Of a DNA stretch of 64,000 nucleotides, positions 25,789-34,467 are shown in pieces (position 1 is the first letter of the stretch; each line of letters opens with the position of its first letter). The notes beneath the pieces were generated by a model. The model worked only from the letters and a program-made list of their open reading frames with translations, was not told where the DNA came from and searched no databases. The stretch spans positions 62,001 to 126,000 of the forward strand of contig CANCYR010000001.1 in NCBI GenBank assembly GCA_947382355.1. Reading direction: 5' to 3'. The translations under genes were made by a program, and so were the position numbers. The DNA is from an uncultured Lachnospiraceae bacterium. Lineage in GTDB: Bacteria; Bacillota; Clostridia; Lachnospirales; Lachnospiraceae.

Positions 25789-26238
25789 ATGAAAGTTTGT
25801 TTAGTAGGTTCCTCAGGAGGGCATTTAACCCATTTATATATGCTTAAGCCTTTTTGGAAAAATAAAGAGCGTTTCTGGGTCACTTTTGATAAAGAGGACG
25901 CCAGAAGCCTGTTGAAGGATGAGAAAATGTATCCTTGTTATTATCCCACCAACAGAAGCCTGAAGGCGCTTATTATTAATACGGGACGTGCCTGGAAGAT
26001 ACTGAGAAAAGAAAAACCTGATTTGATTGTTTCATCCGGTGCAGCAGCAGCGGTACCTTTCTTTTATCTTGGAAAGCTTTTCGGGGCAAAGACCATTTAT
26101 ATCGAAGTGTTTGACCGTATTGACAAGCCTACCGTCACAGGGAAAATGGTCTATCCCGTAGCAGACAGGTTTATTGTCCAGTGGGAAGAAATGAAAGCTG
26201 TCTATCCGAAGGCAGTGGATCTGGGAAGTATATTTTAA
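25789..26238 (+). CDS. PssD/Alg14-like oligosaccharide biosynthesis protein
   Basis: 149 residues. The opening VGSSGGHLTHL and later IVSSGAAAAVPFFYLGK are the Alg14/PssD N-terminal acceptor-binding half of a split GT-B glycosyltransferase. Membrane association is expected through a short hydrophobic patch. It acts as a heteromer with the PssE/Alg13-like protein encoded 9-18 nt downstream, comparable to the pneumococcal Cps14F/Cps14G pair. The ATG has AAGGAGAACG upstream. Confidence 0.9.
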   Translation: MKVCLVGSSGGHLTHLYMLKPFWKNKERFWVTFDKEDARSLLKDEKMYPCYYPTNRSLKALIINTGRAWKILRKEKPDLIVSSGAAAAVPFFYLGKLFGAKTIYIEVFDRIDKPTVTGKMVYPVADRFIVQWEEMKAVYPKAVDLGSIF

Positions 26239-26256
26239 TCAGGAGCAATGAGTGAA

Positions 26257-26772
26257 ATGATTTTTGTAACCGTAGGGACTCACGAACAGCAATTTAACCG
26301 TTTGCTGGAATATGTGGATAAGCTAAAGGCAAAAGGTATTATTGAAGATGAAGTTGTGATGCAGACCGGATTCAGCACATACCAGCCTGTAAATTGTAAA
26401 TGGAGCAGGCTGCTTTCCTATCAGGATATGCAGAAAAATATAGCTGCTGCCAGAATCGTTATCACCCATGGAGGACCCTCCAGCTTTGTAGCGCCCCTGC
26501 AAATGGGAAAAATTCCGATTGTGGTTCCAAGACAAAAACAGTTTGGAGAGCATGTAAACGACCATCAGGCGGATTTTTGCAGGGCGGTAAAAGAACGTCA
26601 GCAGAATATTCTTCTTGTGGAGAAAATTGCAGAACTGGAAGATATGATTGTAAATTATGAAAAGATAATAGACAAAATGCCGGTTAAGCAGCAAAGCAAT
26701 AACAAAAGATTTAATGAAGAATTTGAAAGCATAGTGAATGGATTGTTTGGGACGGCAGTTTCAAAAAAATGA
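26257..26772 (+). CDS. PssE/Alg13-like glycosyltransferase subunit (GT28 C-terminal domain)
   Basis: 171 residues from MIFVTVGTHEQQFNRL, the invariant start of this family. The ATG at 26248 lies only 2 nt from AGGAG and is less likely. The catalytic donor-binding region is VITHGGPSSFVAPLQMGKIPIVVPR near residues 69-93, typical of MurG/Alg13. With PssD it forms a two-subunit enzyme adding the second sugar, often galactose, GlcNAc or glucuronate, to the lipid-linked repeat unit. Confidence 0.9.
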   Translation: MIFVTVGTHEQQFNRLLEYVDKLKAKGIIEDEVVMQTGFSTYQPVNCKWSRLLSYQDMQKNIAAARIVITHGGPSSFVAPLQMGKIPIVVPRQKQFGEHVNDHQADFCRAVKERQQNILLVEKIAELEDMIVNYEKIIDKMPVKQQSNNKRFNEEFESIVNGLFGTAVSKK

Positions 26773-26787
26773 TGGCGGAGGCATAAA

Positions 26788-27618
26788 ATGAAGGTATTGG
26801 TTACAGGAGCAAATGGATATTTAGGCAGCGGAGTGATAAATTGCCTTGTGAGGGATAACGTGCAGGTGGTTGCAACTGATTTTTCAGGAGAAAACGTAAA
26901 TGAGGAAGCAGAGTTCATTCAGGCAGATTTGTTTGAAGTAGATGACCCTGCTGCCTTTTTTGGTAAGCCGGATGTATTGCTCCATATGGCATGGAGGGAT
27001 GGATTCGTCCATAATTCGGAGAGCCATATAGGCGATTTGCCAAAGCATGTAGAGTTTATCCAAAAGATGATGAAGGGTGGAATCCAAAAAATTGCAGTAA
27101 TGGGAAGCATGCATGAAATCGGATTTTTTGAGGGCTGCATAACGGAACATACGCCATGCTGGCCCCAAAGCAATTATGGAATCGCCAAAAACGCATTGAG
27201 AAGTGAAACCCAGCTCTTAGCGGCACAGAATAACGTAATATTTCAATGGCTGCGGGGCTATTATATTGTGGGGAATACAGAACATGGCTGTTCTATTTTT
27301 TCCAAGATTACAGCGGCTGAGAAGGAAGGAAAAGAAACCTTTCCATTTACTATGGGACAAAACCAGTTTGATTTTCTGGAATACGATTTGTTCTGCGAAC
27401 AGGTGGCGGCAACGGTTGAACAGGATGAGGTTACCGGAATTGTAAATATCTGCTCCGGAAGGCCTGAGCGCCTTTGCGACAGGGTTGAACGTTTTATTTC
27501 AGATAATGGCTATAAAATCAGGCTGAATTACGGGGAATTTCCGGACAGACCGTATGATTCCAAAGCGGTATGGGGAGCCAGTGATAAAATTACAGAAATC
27601 ATGAGAAATAAGAAATAA
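26788..27618 (+). CDS. NAD-dependent epimerase/dehydratase family protein
   Basis: A 276-residue extended SDR. The opening VLVTGANGYLGSGV is the GxxGxxG cofactor loop, MGSMHEIG is the catalytic Ser region and NYGIAK holds the YxxxK pair. It lies 15 nt after the PssE-like gene with GGCGGAGGC upstream. It likely prepares a nucleotide sugar for the repeat unit as an epimerase, reductase or dehydratase. The short length and the M-G-S-M-H-E motif set it apart from GalE and RmlB, so no specific reaction is claimed. Confidence 0.85.
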   Translation: MKVLVTGANGYLGSGVINCLVRDNVQVVATDFSGENVNEEAEFIQADLFEVDDPAAFFGKPDVLLHMAWRDGFVHNSESHIGDLPKHVEFIQKMMKGGIQKIAVMGSMHEIGFFEGCITEHTPCWPQSNYGIAKNALRSETQLLAAQNNVIFQWLRGYYIVGNTEHGCSIFSKITAAEKEGKETFPFTMGQNQFDFLEYDLFCEQVAATVEQDEVTGIVNICSGRPERLCDRVERFISDNGYKIRLNYGEFPDRPYDSKAVWGASDKITEIMRNKK

Positions 27619-27649
27619 ATAGTAATCATACAAAGTAAGGAAAGAAAAA

Positions 27650-28765
27650 ATGGAGAAAATTTTATATATTACAGGAAGCTTTCCCAGATTAGGTGATGGA
27701 ATTGGAGACGCTGCGGGTAAATTATATAGTTCCATGATTAAGGAGCAGGATTTATTGCTTATTACTTCGGACATTCCGGGCATTCGTAAGTATATAGAAG
27801 AAAACAAATACAAAGATGTTTTATTAGTACCAAATTGGAAATTGGGCACTGTGAACCGGATTTTTAAGCAGATGAAAAAAAATGGAATCAGCAAAATCCT
27901 TATTGAATATGCCGGAAACGGATACAAAAAGGATGTTTCAATCAGCTTTTTGCCCTTTTTCATCAGAGTGCGGAATTTATTCAGCCGGAAGAAAACAGAG
28001 TGCCACTTAAGGCTTCATGAATATACCATGTGCAGGCCGGCAAGGAAGATATTTACATGGCCTTTAGTTAGGTTCTGCCATCATCTGGACACTCCTTCTT
28101 TTGTAGAGTATGAGCATTTGAAAAAGAAATTCGGAAATAAAGTGTCCAAGTCGGGAATCGGCTCTAATATCAATTGGACAGACAGTAAGAAGAAGCCTTC
28201 AGGGGGCAAAATAAATCTTGGATTTTTCGGCGGGATTTATCCCGGGAAAGGAATTGAGAACCTGTTGGAAATATGGAGCAGGCTGGAACAGAAATATCCG
28301 GAACGGTTTCAATATTATCTTTTGGGAGGCTTTCCCCGGAATCTTACAAGCGCCTTTGACGGTTATCAGGCAGAGATACAAAAGCTGATAAAGGAAAAGA
28401 AGCTGGATTCCAAGATTATTATTACGGGTTTTCTGCCCGAAGAAGAAATCGAACAGAAGCTGGATTTGATTGATATTGCAGTATTGCCGTATGAGGATGG
28501 TCTTACCCTGCGAAGAGGCAGTTTTCTGGCTTTTTTAGGCAGGAATGTAGCAGTTGTCACTGCCAGCGGGGACGCAGAGGCAGGGGAGCTGTTTAAAAAT
28601 GCAGAGGGCGTAAGGATGTGTGCTGGTGAGCAGGAAATGATAGAAGCAATCCTTGCTTATAGTGAACAGGAGAAATACTATGCAGCAGGATTGAGTAACG
28701 GTCAGTTTAGAAAGTATTTTGACTGGGATAAGATAGCAAAGAAGGTTCTGGAGTTATTTGACTAG
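27650..28765 (+). CDS. GT4-family glycosyltransferase
   Basis: 371 residues, GT-B fold. ITGSFPRLGDGIGDAAGKLY is the N-terminal glycine-rich loop. The second domain starts at KINLGFFGGIYPGKGIENLLE and includes IIITGFLPEEEIEQKLDLIDIAVLPYEDGLTLRRGSFLAFLGRNVAVV, where the classical E-x7-E is altered to a variant with R-R-G-S. It adds one sugar of the repeat unit; donor unknown. AAGGAAAG precedes the ATG. Confidence 0.85.
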   Translation: MEKILYITGSFPRLGDGIGDAAGKLYSSMIKEQDLLLITSDIPGIRKYIEENKYKDVLLVPNWKLGTVNRIFKQMKKNGISKILIEYAGNGYKKDVSISFLPFFIRVRNLFSRKKTECHLRLHEYTMCRPARKIFTWPLVRFCHHLDTPSFVEYEHLKKKFGNKVSKSGIGSNINWTDSKKKPSGGKINLGFFGGIYPGKGIENLLEIWSRLEQKYPERFQYYLLGGFPRNLTSAFDGYQAEIQKLIKEKKLDSKIIITGFLPEEEIEQKLDLIDIAVLPYEDGLTLRRGSFLAFLGRNVAVVTASGDAEAGELFKNAEGVRMCAGEQEMIEAILAYSEQEKYYAAGLSNGQFRKYFDWDKIAKKVLELFD

Positions 28766-28779
28766 AGGAGTTTTTATTT

Positions 28780-29670
28780 ATGAAAGATAAGATTGGTATT
28801 GTCATTGTAAATTATAATGGCGAAAAATATCAGAATGATGCATTGAAGACTATATATGAATCTTCTTATAACAACTTTGAAGTGATTATTGTAGACAGCG
28901 GCTCTAAGGATAATTCCATAGCATTGGCAAAAGAACTTTATCCTGATGTACATTATTTATTGCAGGAAGAAAATGTCGGTGTGGCAAAAGGAAACAATAT
29001 AGGAATCCATTATGCCATAGAAGAGTTGAAAACAGATTATGTACTTTTATTAAATAACGATATCGAGCTGCATAAAGATACCATCCGTTATTTAATGGAA
29101 GCGGCAAATCCTGATACGATTGCGGTTCCTAAAATTTACTACTATGATCCAAAGGACATGCTTTGGTTTGCAGGCGGCGCCATGGTCTGGAAAAAAGGCG
29201 AGTCAGAGCACTGGGGGAATTTTGAGACAGACTGCGGACAGTACGATATGCAAAAAACCATAACCTATTCTCCCACATGCTGTATGCTCATACACAAGAC
29301 GGTGTTTGAGCGGGTAGGATTTATTGATGAAACCGTATTTATGTATTTTGATGATACCGATTTCTGCGCAAGGGTAAATAAAGCGGGAATTACAATTTTA
29401 TATGTGCCCAAGGCAGTCCTGTGGCATAAGGTAAGCAGCGCAGGAGGAGGCTCTGATTCTAAAGTTCAGGTTTATTACATGACAAGGAATAAGCTTTACT
29501 ATATGAATAAACATAAAAGCGAGTTGAAATTTCCGGCAAGGATTTTTACTTATAGCAAGTTTCTGATAAAATATTTCATCTCTCCTTTTTATAAGAAAAA
29601 TGACAGGTATATCATGAAAGCATGGAAGGATTATAGAAACGGGAAAATGGGGAGATGTGATAATCTATGA
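28780..29670 (+). CDS. GT2-family glycosyltransferase (WbbL/rhamnosyltransferase-like)
   Basis: 296 residues. A GT-A domain with IGIVIVNYNGEKYQND, VIIVDSGSKDNS (Ser replaces the usual Asn), LLLNNDIEL as the metal-binding region and YFDDTDFCARV as the catalytic acidic segment. The overall pattern matches WbbL-type transferases, which often use dTDP-rhamnose. It overlaps the next gene by 4 bp (ATGA), showing translational coupling. Confidence 0.9.
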   Translation: MKDKIGIVIVNYNGEKYQNDALKTIYESSYNNFEVIIVDSGSKDNSIALAKELYPDVHYLLQEENVGVAKGNNIGIHYAIEELKTDYVLLLNNDIELHKDTIRYLMEAANPDTIAVPKIYYYDPKDMLWFAGGAMVWKKGESEHWGNFETDCGQYDMQKTITYSPTCCMLIHKTVFERVGFIDETVFMYFDDTDFCARVNKAGITILYVPKAVLWHKVSSAGGGSDSKVQVYYMTRNKLYYMNKHKSELKFPARIFTYSKFLIKYFISPFYKKNDRYIMKAWKDYRNGKMGRCDNL

Positions 29671-30251
29671 ATAAGTTAGCTAAGTTTTTCAGGATGAATA
29701 AGTATGAGCGCAGGCTGTCTCTTTGCCGGAATACTTATTTCTGGCTGCACAAGAGGAAATTCAAGGCTATTGGAAAGAAATCCTATTTTTGGAATCCCAT
29801 TTTTCTGTCCGGAACCCGATATATTGAGGTTGGGGAAAGAACGGGCATCTGGCCACATGCAAGGGTGGAAGTGATTGATGGCTGGGATGGACAAGTATCT
29901 CCGCCGGTTTTAAAATTTGGAAATAATGTGAATGTAGGTCAGGAGCTGCATATTGCATGCGCAGATTCAATTATTATTGAAGATGATGTACTAATCAGTT
30001 CAGGAGTATTTATTACAGACTTATCACATATTACTACTGACCCTGACAGAGCTGTCATAGAGCAGGGAATTACTACGAAGCCTGTGAAAATATGCAAGGG
30101 TGCATTTGTAGGAAAGGACTGTATCATTCTTCCTGGCGTTACATTGGGGCGGCATTGTGTAATCGGGGCAAATGCAGTGGTGACAAAAGATGTGGATGAC
30201 TTTGCTACGGTGTGCGGTGTGCCGGCTTCTAAAACGCCATTAAGGGGATGA
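29667..30251 (+). CDS. hexapeptide-repeat O-acetyltransferase (left-handed beta helix)
   Basis: 194 residues. Typical tandem hexapeptides run through the second half (VLISSGVFITDLSHI, VKICKGAFVGKDCIILPGVTLGRHCVIGANAVVTKDV), ending in the CGVPASK turn seen in WcaF/NodL/Maa-type enzymes. It likely acetylates a sugar of the repeat unit in the cytoplasm with acetyl-CoA. It overlaps its upstream neighbour by 4 bp (ATGA) and its downstream neighbour by 4 bp. Confidence 0.9.
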   Translation: MNKLAKFFRMNKYERRLSLCRNTYFWLHKRKFKAIGKKSYFWNPIFLSGTRYIEVGERTGIWPHARVEVIDGWDGQVSPPVLKFGNNVNVGQELHIACADSIIIEDDVLISSGVFITDLSHITTDPDRAVIEQGITTKPVKICKGAFVGKDCIILPGVTLGRHCVIGANAVVTKDVDDFATVCGVPASKTPLRG

Positions 30252-31426
30252 AGCGATTTTTGAGGATTAAATATATAGATTCATTAAAAGGAATATGCTG
30301 TCTTATAGTATGCGTGGGTCATATGGTTTCGGTTTTCTTTCCGGCAGTATATTTTGGAATGACGTATGAGATGCACTCCAGCCATGAAAAGCTTTTTTTT
30401 GAAACACCTTTAAATGTGCTGATAAATGGTCCGTCGGCATTGATGTGTTTTTTACTTTTAAGTGGTTTTGTCATTCCTCTGGGTTATTACAGTAAGGGGA
30501 AGGTAAAAATTTTGACGAATAGGGGGGGGGGGTATATTCGCCTGATGCCCATGGTCCTAATCGGATGCTTGCTTGGCTGGGGTGTTATGAAGCTTAATGG
30601 GGTGTATCCATATCGGATTACGGACTTGACTTACTCGTCCAATTATTCTGAATGGTTCAACAATTTTGAAGCCGGAAGGCTGTTGTCTGGCGATGGACCT
30701 ATAGCAGATGCTATGATAAATGCATTTATAAAGTCAGCCAGATATAATGCGCCATTAGGAACCATTAAATATATATGGCTAAATGGATTTTTATTGTTGT
30801 GTCTGACAAAATATCTTTCAAAATGGAAATATAGAGAAATTTTATATGCTATATTATTTGTGTATAGCTACTATTTAGGTTGTAAAGTACAATATGAACA
30901 TTTCTATTTTGGGATTATGCTGTTGGGAATGTGGCTATGTGATTATTATTACAGCCCGTTTCATACATGGAAATTTAAAAAGTATAAGTATAAAGCGCTA
31001 ATATTCGGGATAATTGCGCTTATTTTGATAGCGGTCCCCAAGGGAAGTCCTGCAGAGGGATTTTATCATTGGGTCTGTTATTTTAAAATAACCCATTACC
31101 TGTATTGGGCATTGGGATGGGGATGTCTGGTGATTGCAATTGAAAACAGCTGTTTTATCAGAAAAGTTATTGAGAGTAAATTATTTCAGAAACTGGGAGG
31201 AATTTCATTTGCCATTTTTGCCGTTCACTGGCCGGTTGTAATTTCCCTTAGCTGTTATCTTATGTTGGTTTTTATCCGTCATATTAGTTATACAAAAGCA
31301 GTATTAGCGTCAATGCTCATATCATTGATGGTAATTATTTTATTCTCATATCTGGTACAGTATGTAGTGTATGAATATTTATTTAAAATTGAGAGAAAGA
31401 TTGTTGAAAGGTTGGAAAGTGACTGA
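30248..31426 (+). CDS. acyltransferase-3 family membrane protein containing an 11-G tract
   Basis: 392 residues, ten or so hydrophobic segments. KYIDSLKGICCLIVCVGHM is the family opening with the conserved His that uses acyl donors, and SALMCFLLLSGFVIPLGYY is the second motif. Such proteins O-acetylate surface glycans across the membrane. Bases 30522-30532 are eleven consecutive G, encoding Gly93-95; a one-base slip would truncate the protein soon after residue 95. In this sequence the gene is in frame (on). It overlaps the acetyltransferase gene before it. Confidence 0.88.
   Translation: MKRFLRIKYIDSLKGICCLIVCVGHMVSVFFPAVYFGMTYEMHSSHEKLFFETPLNVLINGPSALMCFLLLSGFVIPLGYYSKGKVKILTNRGGGYIRLMPMVLIGCLLGWGVMKLNGVYPYRITDLTYSSNYSEWFNNFEAGRLLSGDGPIADAMINAFIKSARYNAPLGTIKYIWLNGFLLLCLTKYLSKWKYREILYAILFVYSYYLGCKVQYEHFYFGIMLLGMWLCDYYYSPFHTWKFKKYKYKALIFGIIALILIAVPKGSPAEGFYHWVCYFKITHYLYWALGWGCLVIAIENSCFIRKVIESKLFQKLGGISFAIFAVHWPVVISLSCYLMLVFIRHISYTKAVLASMLISLMVIILFSYLVQYVVYEYLFKIERKIVERLESD
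30522..30532 (+). repeat. poly-G tract (G11) inside an acyltransferase gene
   Basis: Eleven consecutive G in a region otherwise of moderate GC. It falls within codons 92-95 of the acyltransferase. Long G runs in coding DNA are typical slippage sites of phase-variable surface genes. Confidence 0.95.
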
Positions 31427-31427
31427 C

Positions 31428-32531
31428 ATGATTAATTTCTGTACGCTTTATCCAAAGGGAAGGGAAGTAGAACTTTACAAGGATTCAGGGCAGATTCCAT
31501 ATACATTGGACAAACGGGAGGATGTATGTGCCAAACTGGTTTGTTGCCGTGCTTCATTGAAAGAAGCAGAAAAAGGTGGTTTTACAGAAAAACAATTTAA
31601 GCAGATTTCCATGCTGTTGAATAATGAGACAGTTACCGGTTTAATTTATATTTTCAAATATGGCAGGCAAGTGGACTGGTTTAATTTTTATCATGGCGGA
31701 AGGCATGCGTACTACTGGTCAAAGTTATATAAGTTCTTAAATCCAAAGGGAAAGGTATATTTGAAATTGGATTTGAATTATGATGGCTGCCGGTTCTTAT
31801 CAGAAAGTAAAAAGGAGCTTAAAATTTTTGAAAAGGCAGCAAAGGCAGCGGATATCGTTTCAGTGGAATCGGAGCAGATAAGAAAGCTGTGCAAAGAATT
31901 TACTGATGTGGATTTGGCAGTAATCTGTAATGGATACGTGGATAATACCGATACAGAAGCCGCAGGCACTTTGGAAAGGGAAAACTGCTTTATTACAGTA
32001 GGCAGACTTGGAACTTTTGAAAAGGCTACAGACCTGCTGTTGGAGGCATTTGCGGAATCTGCAGCAGAGCATGATTGGAAGCTGAAGCTGGTGGGCAGTA
32101 TCGAACCGGCATTTTTGCAGCAAAAAGAAGCTTTTTATGAAAAGTATCCACGGCTTAAGGAGCGGGTCATATTTACAGGTCCTATTTCAGACAAGAAAAA
32201 ATTGTATGAAATGTACTCATCAGCAAGGGTATTCGTACTGCCGTCGCGGTATGAGGGATTTCCGCTGGTGGGGCCGGAGGCATTGCACTGTGGCTGTAGG
32301 ATGATTTTATCTGATGCAGTGCCGCCTGTAAAGGAACTTACGAATAATAAAGAATATGGTGTTGTGGTAAAGACAAATGATGTGAGTTCACTGAAAGAAG
32401 CATTTGTCCAGGAAAGCAAAAGAGCTTATTCCGGTGAGGAAGTCCGCAATATCATTCAATATGCGGAAAAAACTTTGTCATGGGACAGGATATGTGCGCA
32501 TTTATATGAGCTTATGGCTGAAAAGATGTGA
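31428..32531 (+). CDS. GT4-family glycosyltransferase
   Basis: 367 residues from the ATG at 31428 (MINFCTLYPKGRE); an earlier in-frame ATG at 31371 would overlap the previous gene by 56 bp. GT-B fold: NCFITVGRLGTFEKATDLLLEAFA opens the nucleotide-sugar domain, and RVFVLPSRYEGFPLVGPEALHCGC contains the EX7E motif (E-G-F-P-L-V-G-P-E). It adds one sugar of the exported repeat unit. Confidence 0.88.
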   Translation: MINFCTLYPKGREVELYKDSGQIPYTLDKREDVCAKLVCCRASLKEAEKGGFTEKQFKQISMLLNNETVTGLIYIFKYGRQVDWFNFYHGGRHAYYWSKLYKFLNPKGKVYLKLDLNYDGCRFLSESKKELKIFEKAAKAADIVSVESEQIRKLCKEFTDVDLAVICNGYVDNTDTEAAGTLERENCFITVGRLGTFEKATDLLLEAFAESAAEHDWKLKLVGSIEPAFLQQKEAFYEKYPRLKERVIFTGPISDKKKLYEMYSSARVFVLPSRYEGFPLVGPEALHCGCRMILSDAVPPVKELTNNKEYGVVVKTNDVSSLKEAFVQESKRAYSGEEVRNIIQYAEKTLSWDRICAHLYELMAEKM

Positions 32532-32555
32532 AAGCTGTCCGGATAAGGAGTCATT

Positions 32556-33275
32556 GTGGAGATAATTTTAGCAATTTTATTTATCATCTTTATTTTATAT
32601 ATTATTTTTTGTATTTTAAATTTATCTGTATGCTTTCTATATTGCAGGGCAAAAAAGAAAAGAGGCATTGTGAAGCCGGAAAGCAAAAACGGAGAAGCTG
32701 GAAATGGACAGAAGCGTAAAGGCATTGTCTGGAAGATTAAGCAGCTTTTAAATGGATGGATTATGTATAGCATTGTCCGGGTAGGAAAGGTACCTTGTCA
32801 AAAATACCGCCTTTTTATGTTAAGGCATATTTATCAGATGTCCATCGGTAAGAATGTGGTCATATATGGCGGATGCCGTTTCAGGGCGCCGTGGAACATT
32901 TCCATCGGAAAGGGAACCATTATTGGCGACGGATGTTCTCTGGATGGAAGAAACGGACTGGTTTTGGGAGAAAACGTAAATCTCAGCACGGATGTATATA
33001 TATATACCGAGCAGCATGATATAAATGATCCGTATTTTGAAAGCGGAAACAGCGGCGGAAGCGTTTTAGTGGGAGACCGGGCATGGCTCAGTTCAAGAAC
33101 CACGGTACTTCCGAAAGTACAGGTAGGAGAAGGCGCGGTACTTGCATCGGGGGCACTGGCTTCTAAAAGTCTGGAGGCATATGGAGTTTATGGAGGAGTG
33201 CCTGCAAAAAAAATCGGGGAACGTTCCCATGATTTAAGATATGAGTTTGATGGAAGTTTTCTGCCGTTTTATTAG
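32556..33275 (+). CDS. membrane-anchored hexapeptide acyltransferase
   Basis: 239 residues, GTG start at 32556 supported by AAGGAG 5 nt upstream. An N-terminal helix (~4-28) and a basic linker precede a left-handed beta helix: SIGKNVVIYGGCRF, ISIGKGTIIGDGCSL, VLVGDRAWLSSRTTVLPKVQVGEGAVLASGALASK, and the GVYGGVPAKKIG turn. The YTEQHDIND segment supplies the likely catalytic His. A membrane anchor on this family is unusual and suggests action on a lipid-linked glycan intermediate. Confidence 0.85.
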   Translation: MEIILAILFIIFILYIIFCILNLSVCFLYCRAKKKRGIVKPESKNGEAGNGQKRKGIVWKIKQLLNGWIMYSIVRVGKVPCQKYRLFMLRHIYQMSIGKNVVIYGGCRFRAPWNISIGKGTIIGDGCSLDGRNGLVLGENVNLSTDVYIYTEQHDINDPYFESGNSGGSVLVGDRAWLSSRTTVLPKVQVGEGAVLASGALASKSLEAYGVYGGVPAKKIGERSHDLRYEFDGSFLPFY

Positions 33276-33311
33276 CAGGGACTGTTACGGGAAATAGAGA
33301 GGGAATAACAA

Positions 33312-34454
33312 ATGGGCAAGCATCTGTTTACGGTGAAGCAACGGGAAATAGGAGTGTATATAGCAATATTGCTGTATTGCGGGGGACTTTTTTTTAAAAG
33401 GGTAAATCTGCCCTTTGAGCAATTTTGGCTGAATAAAGTTATGACGCTTGGAGCATTGATTGCGGTAGCAAATATTTTACTGGACTCAAGCATGGAGGTC
33501 AGACAATGGATAATGTCTGCAGTGATCGGAGGATTGCTTTTGATAGATTCTCTTCCAACAGGAAACCATGAGCTTTTGTACCTGTTTTTTATTATATGGA
33601 GCTGCAGAAATGTAGAGAAGGATAAAATGATACGTTTTATTTTTGCTCTTGTTTTGTCAATGACAATAGCTGTAGCGCTGCTATGCAGCGTCGGCATTAT
33701 AGAAAATGAACTGTTTGTGGTAGAAGAGACAAGGAGAAGATATAGTCTGGGCTATAGCGTATGGTCCATCTTACCGTTTCAGTATTTGGGATTATGCCTT
33801 ATTTATCTTTACAATAAGCAGAAAAAAATATGGCTTGGTGAGGTATTGCTGCTCAATGTAATAGGCGCGGCAATTGGTATGCTGACAGATACAAAGTCAT
33901 CAATCTTGTTTACTGCAGTGGGCACATTTGCACTGTATTTATCCCGTTTTATAAAAATTAAAAGATGGCAGAGGCTCAGATGGGCTATCTGGCTTCCGGA
34001 AGCATTAACCGTAGTCAGTATGCTGGCAGTATACTTTTATGCAAAGGGCAACAGCTTTTTTGCAAGATTAAATGGCATATTAAATAACCGCCTGATATAT
34101 CCGGCAATAGGACTGGAACGATATGGAATAGGCATATGGGCAAGTCCGGATTTTGAAATGGTAGCCGATGCAGATGCTTATTTCGGAATAGACAACAATT
34201 ATATGAACCTGCTGATAGCATGGGGAATTGTGGGGCTGGCTGTAGTATTGTTCATGTATTCCTATCTTATTAAATATTGTATAGAAAATGAAAATCTGAA
34301 ACTGTTGATTATTGTTGCATTTATGGCATTTACCGCCTTTATGTGGAGCAGGCTGATTGTTCTGATTGAGGCAGAGTATATTGTTTGTTTTTCCAATGTG
34401 TTTGCGGTGAACAGGCAAAAAAAACAGAAGAAGCAGTTGAATTATGGTAAATAG
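33312..34454 (+). CDS. Wzy-like polysaccharide polymerase candidate
   Basis: A 380-residue polytopic protein with about ten hydrophobic segments and one larger loop around residues 250-300 (GILNNRLIYPAIGLERYGI..., IDNNYMNLLIAWGIVGLA). The N-N-Y-x-N-L motif next to G-I-x-G resembles the loop of streptococcal and EpsG-like polymerases rather than Wzy_C. Family identity is by topology and context only. Its place beside the flippase makes it the best candidate for the repeat-unit polymerase of this operon. Confidence 0.7.
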   Translation: MGKHLFTVKQREIGVYIAILLYCGGLFFKRVNLPFEQFWLNKVMTLGALIAVANILLDSSMEVRQWIMSAVIGGLLLIDSLPTGNHELLYLFFIIWSCRNVEKDKMIRFIFALVLSMTIAVALLCSVGIIENELFVVEETRRRYSLGYSVWSILPFQYLGLCLIYLYNKQKKIWLGEVLLLNVIGAAIGMLTDTKSSILFTAVGTFALYLSRFIKIKRWQRLRWAIWLPEALTVVSMLAVYFYAKGNSFFARLNGILNNRLIYPAIGLERYGIGIWASPDFEMVADADAYFGIDNNYMNLLIAWGIVGLAVVLFMYSYLIKYCIENENLKLLIIVAFMAFTAFMWSRLIVLIEAEYIVCFSNVFAVNRQKKQKKQLNYGK

Positions 34455-34467
34455 AAAGGCAATCAGG

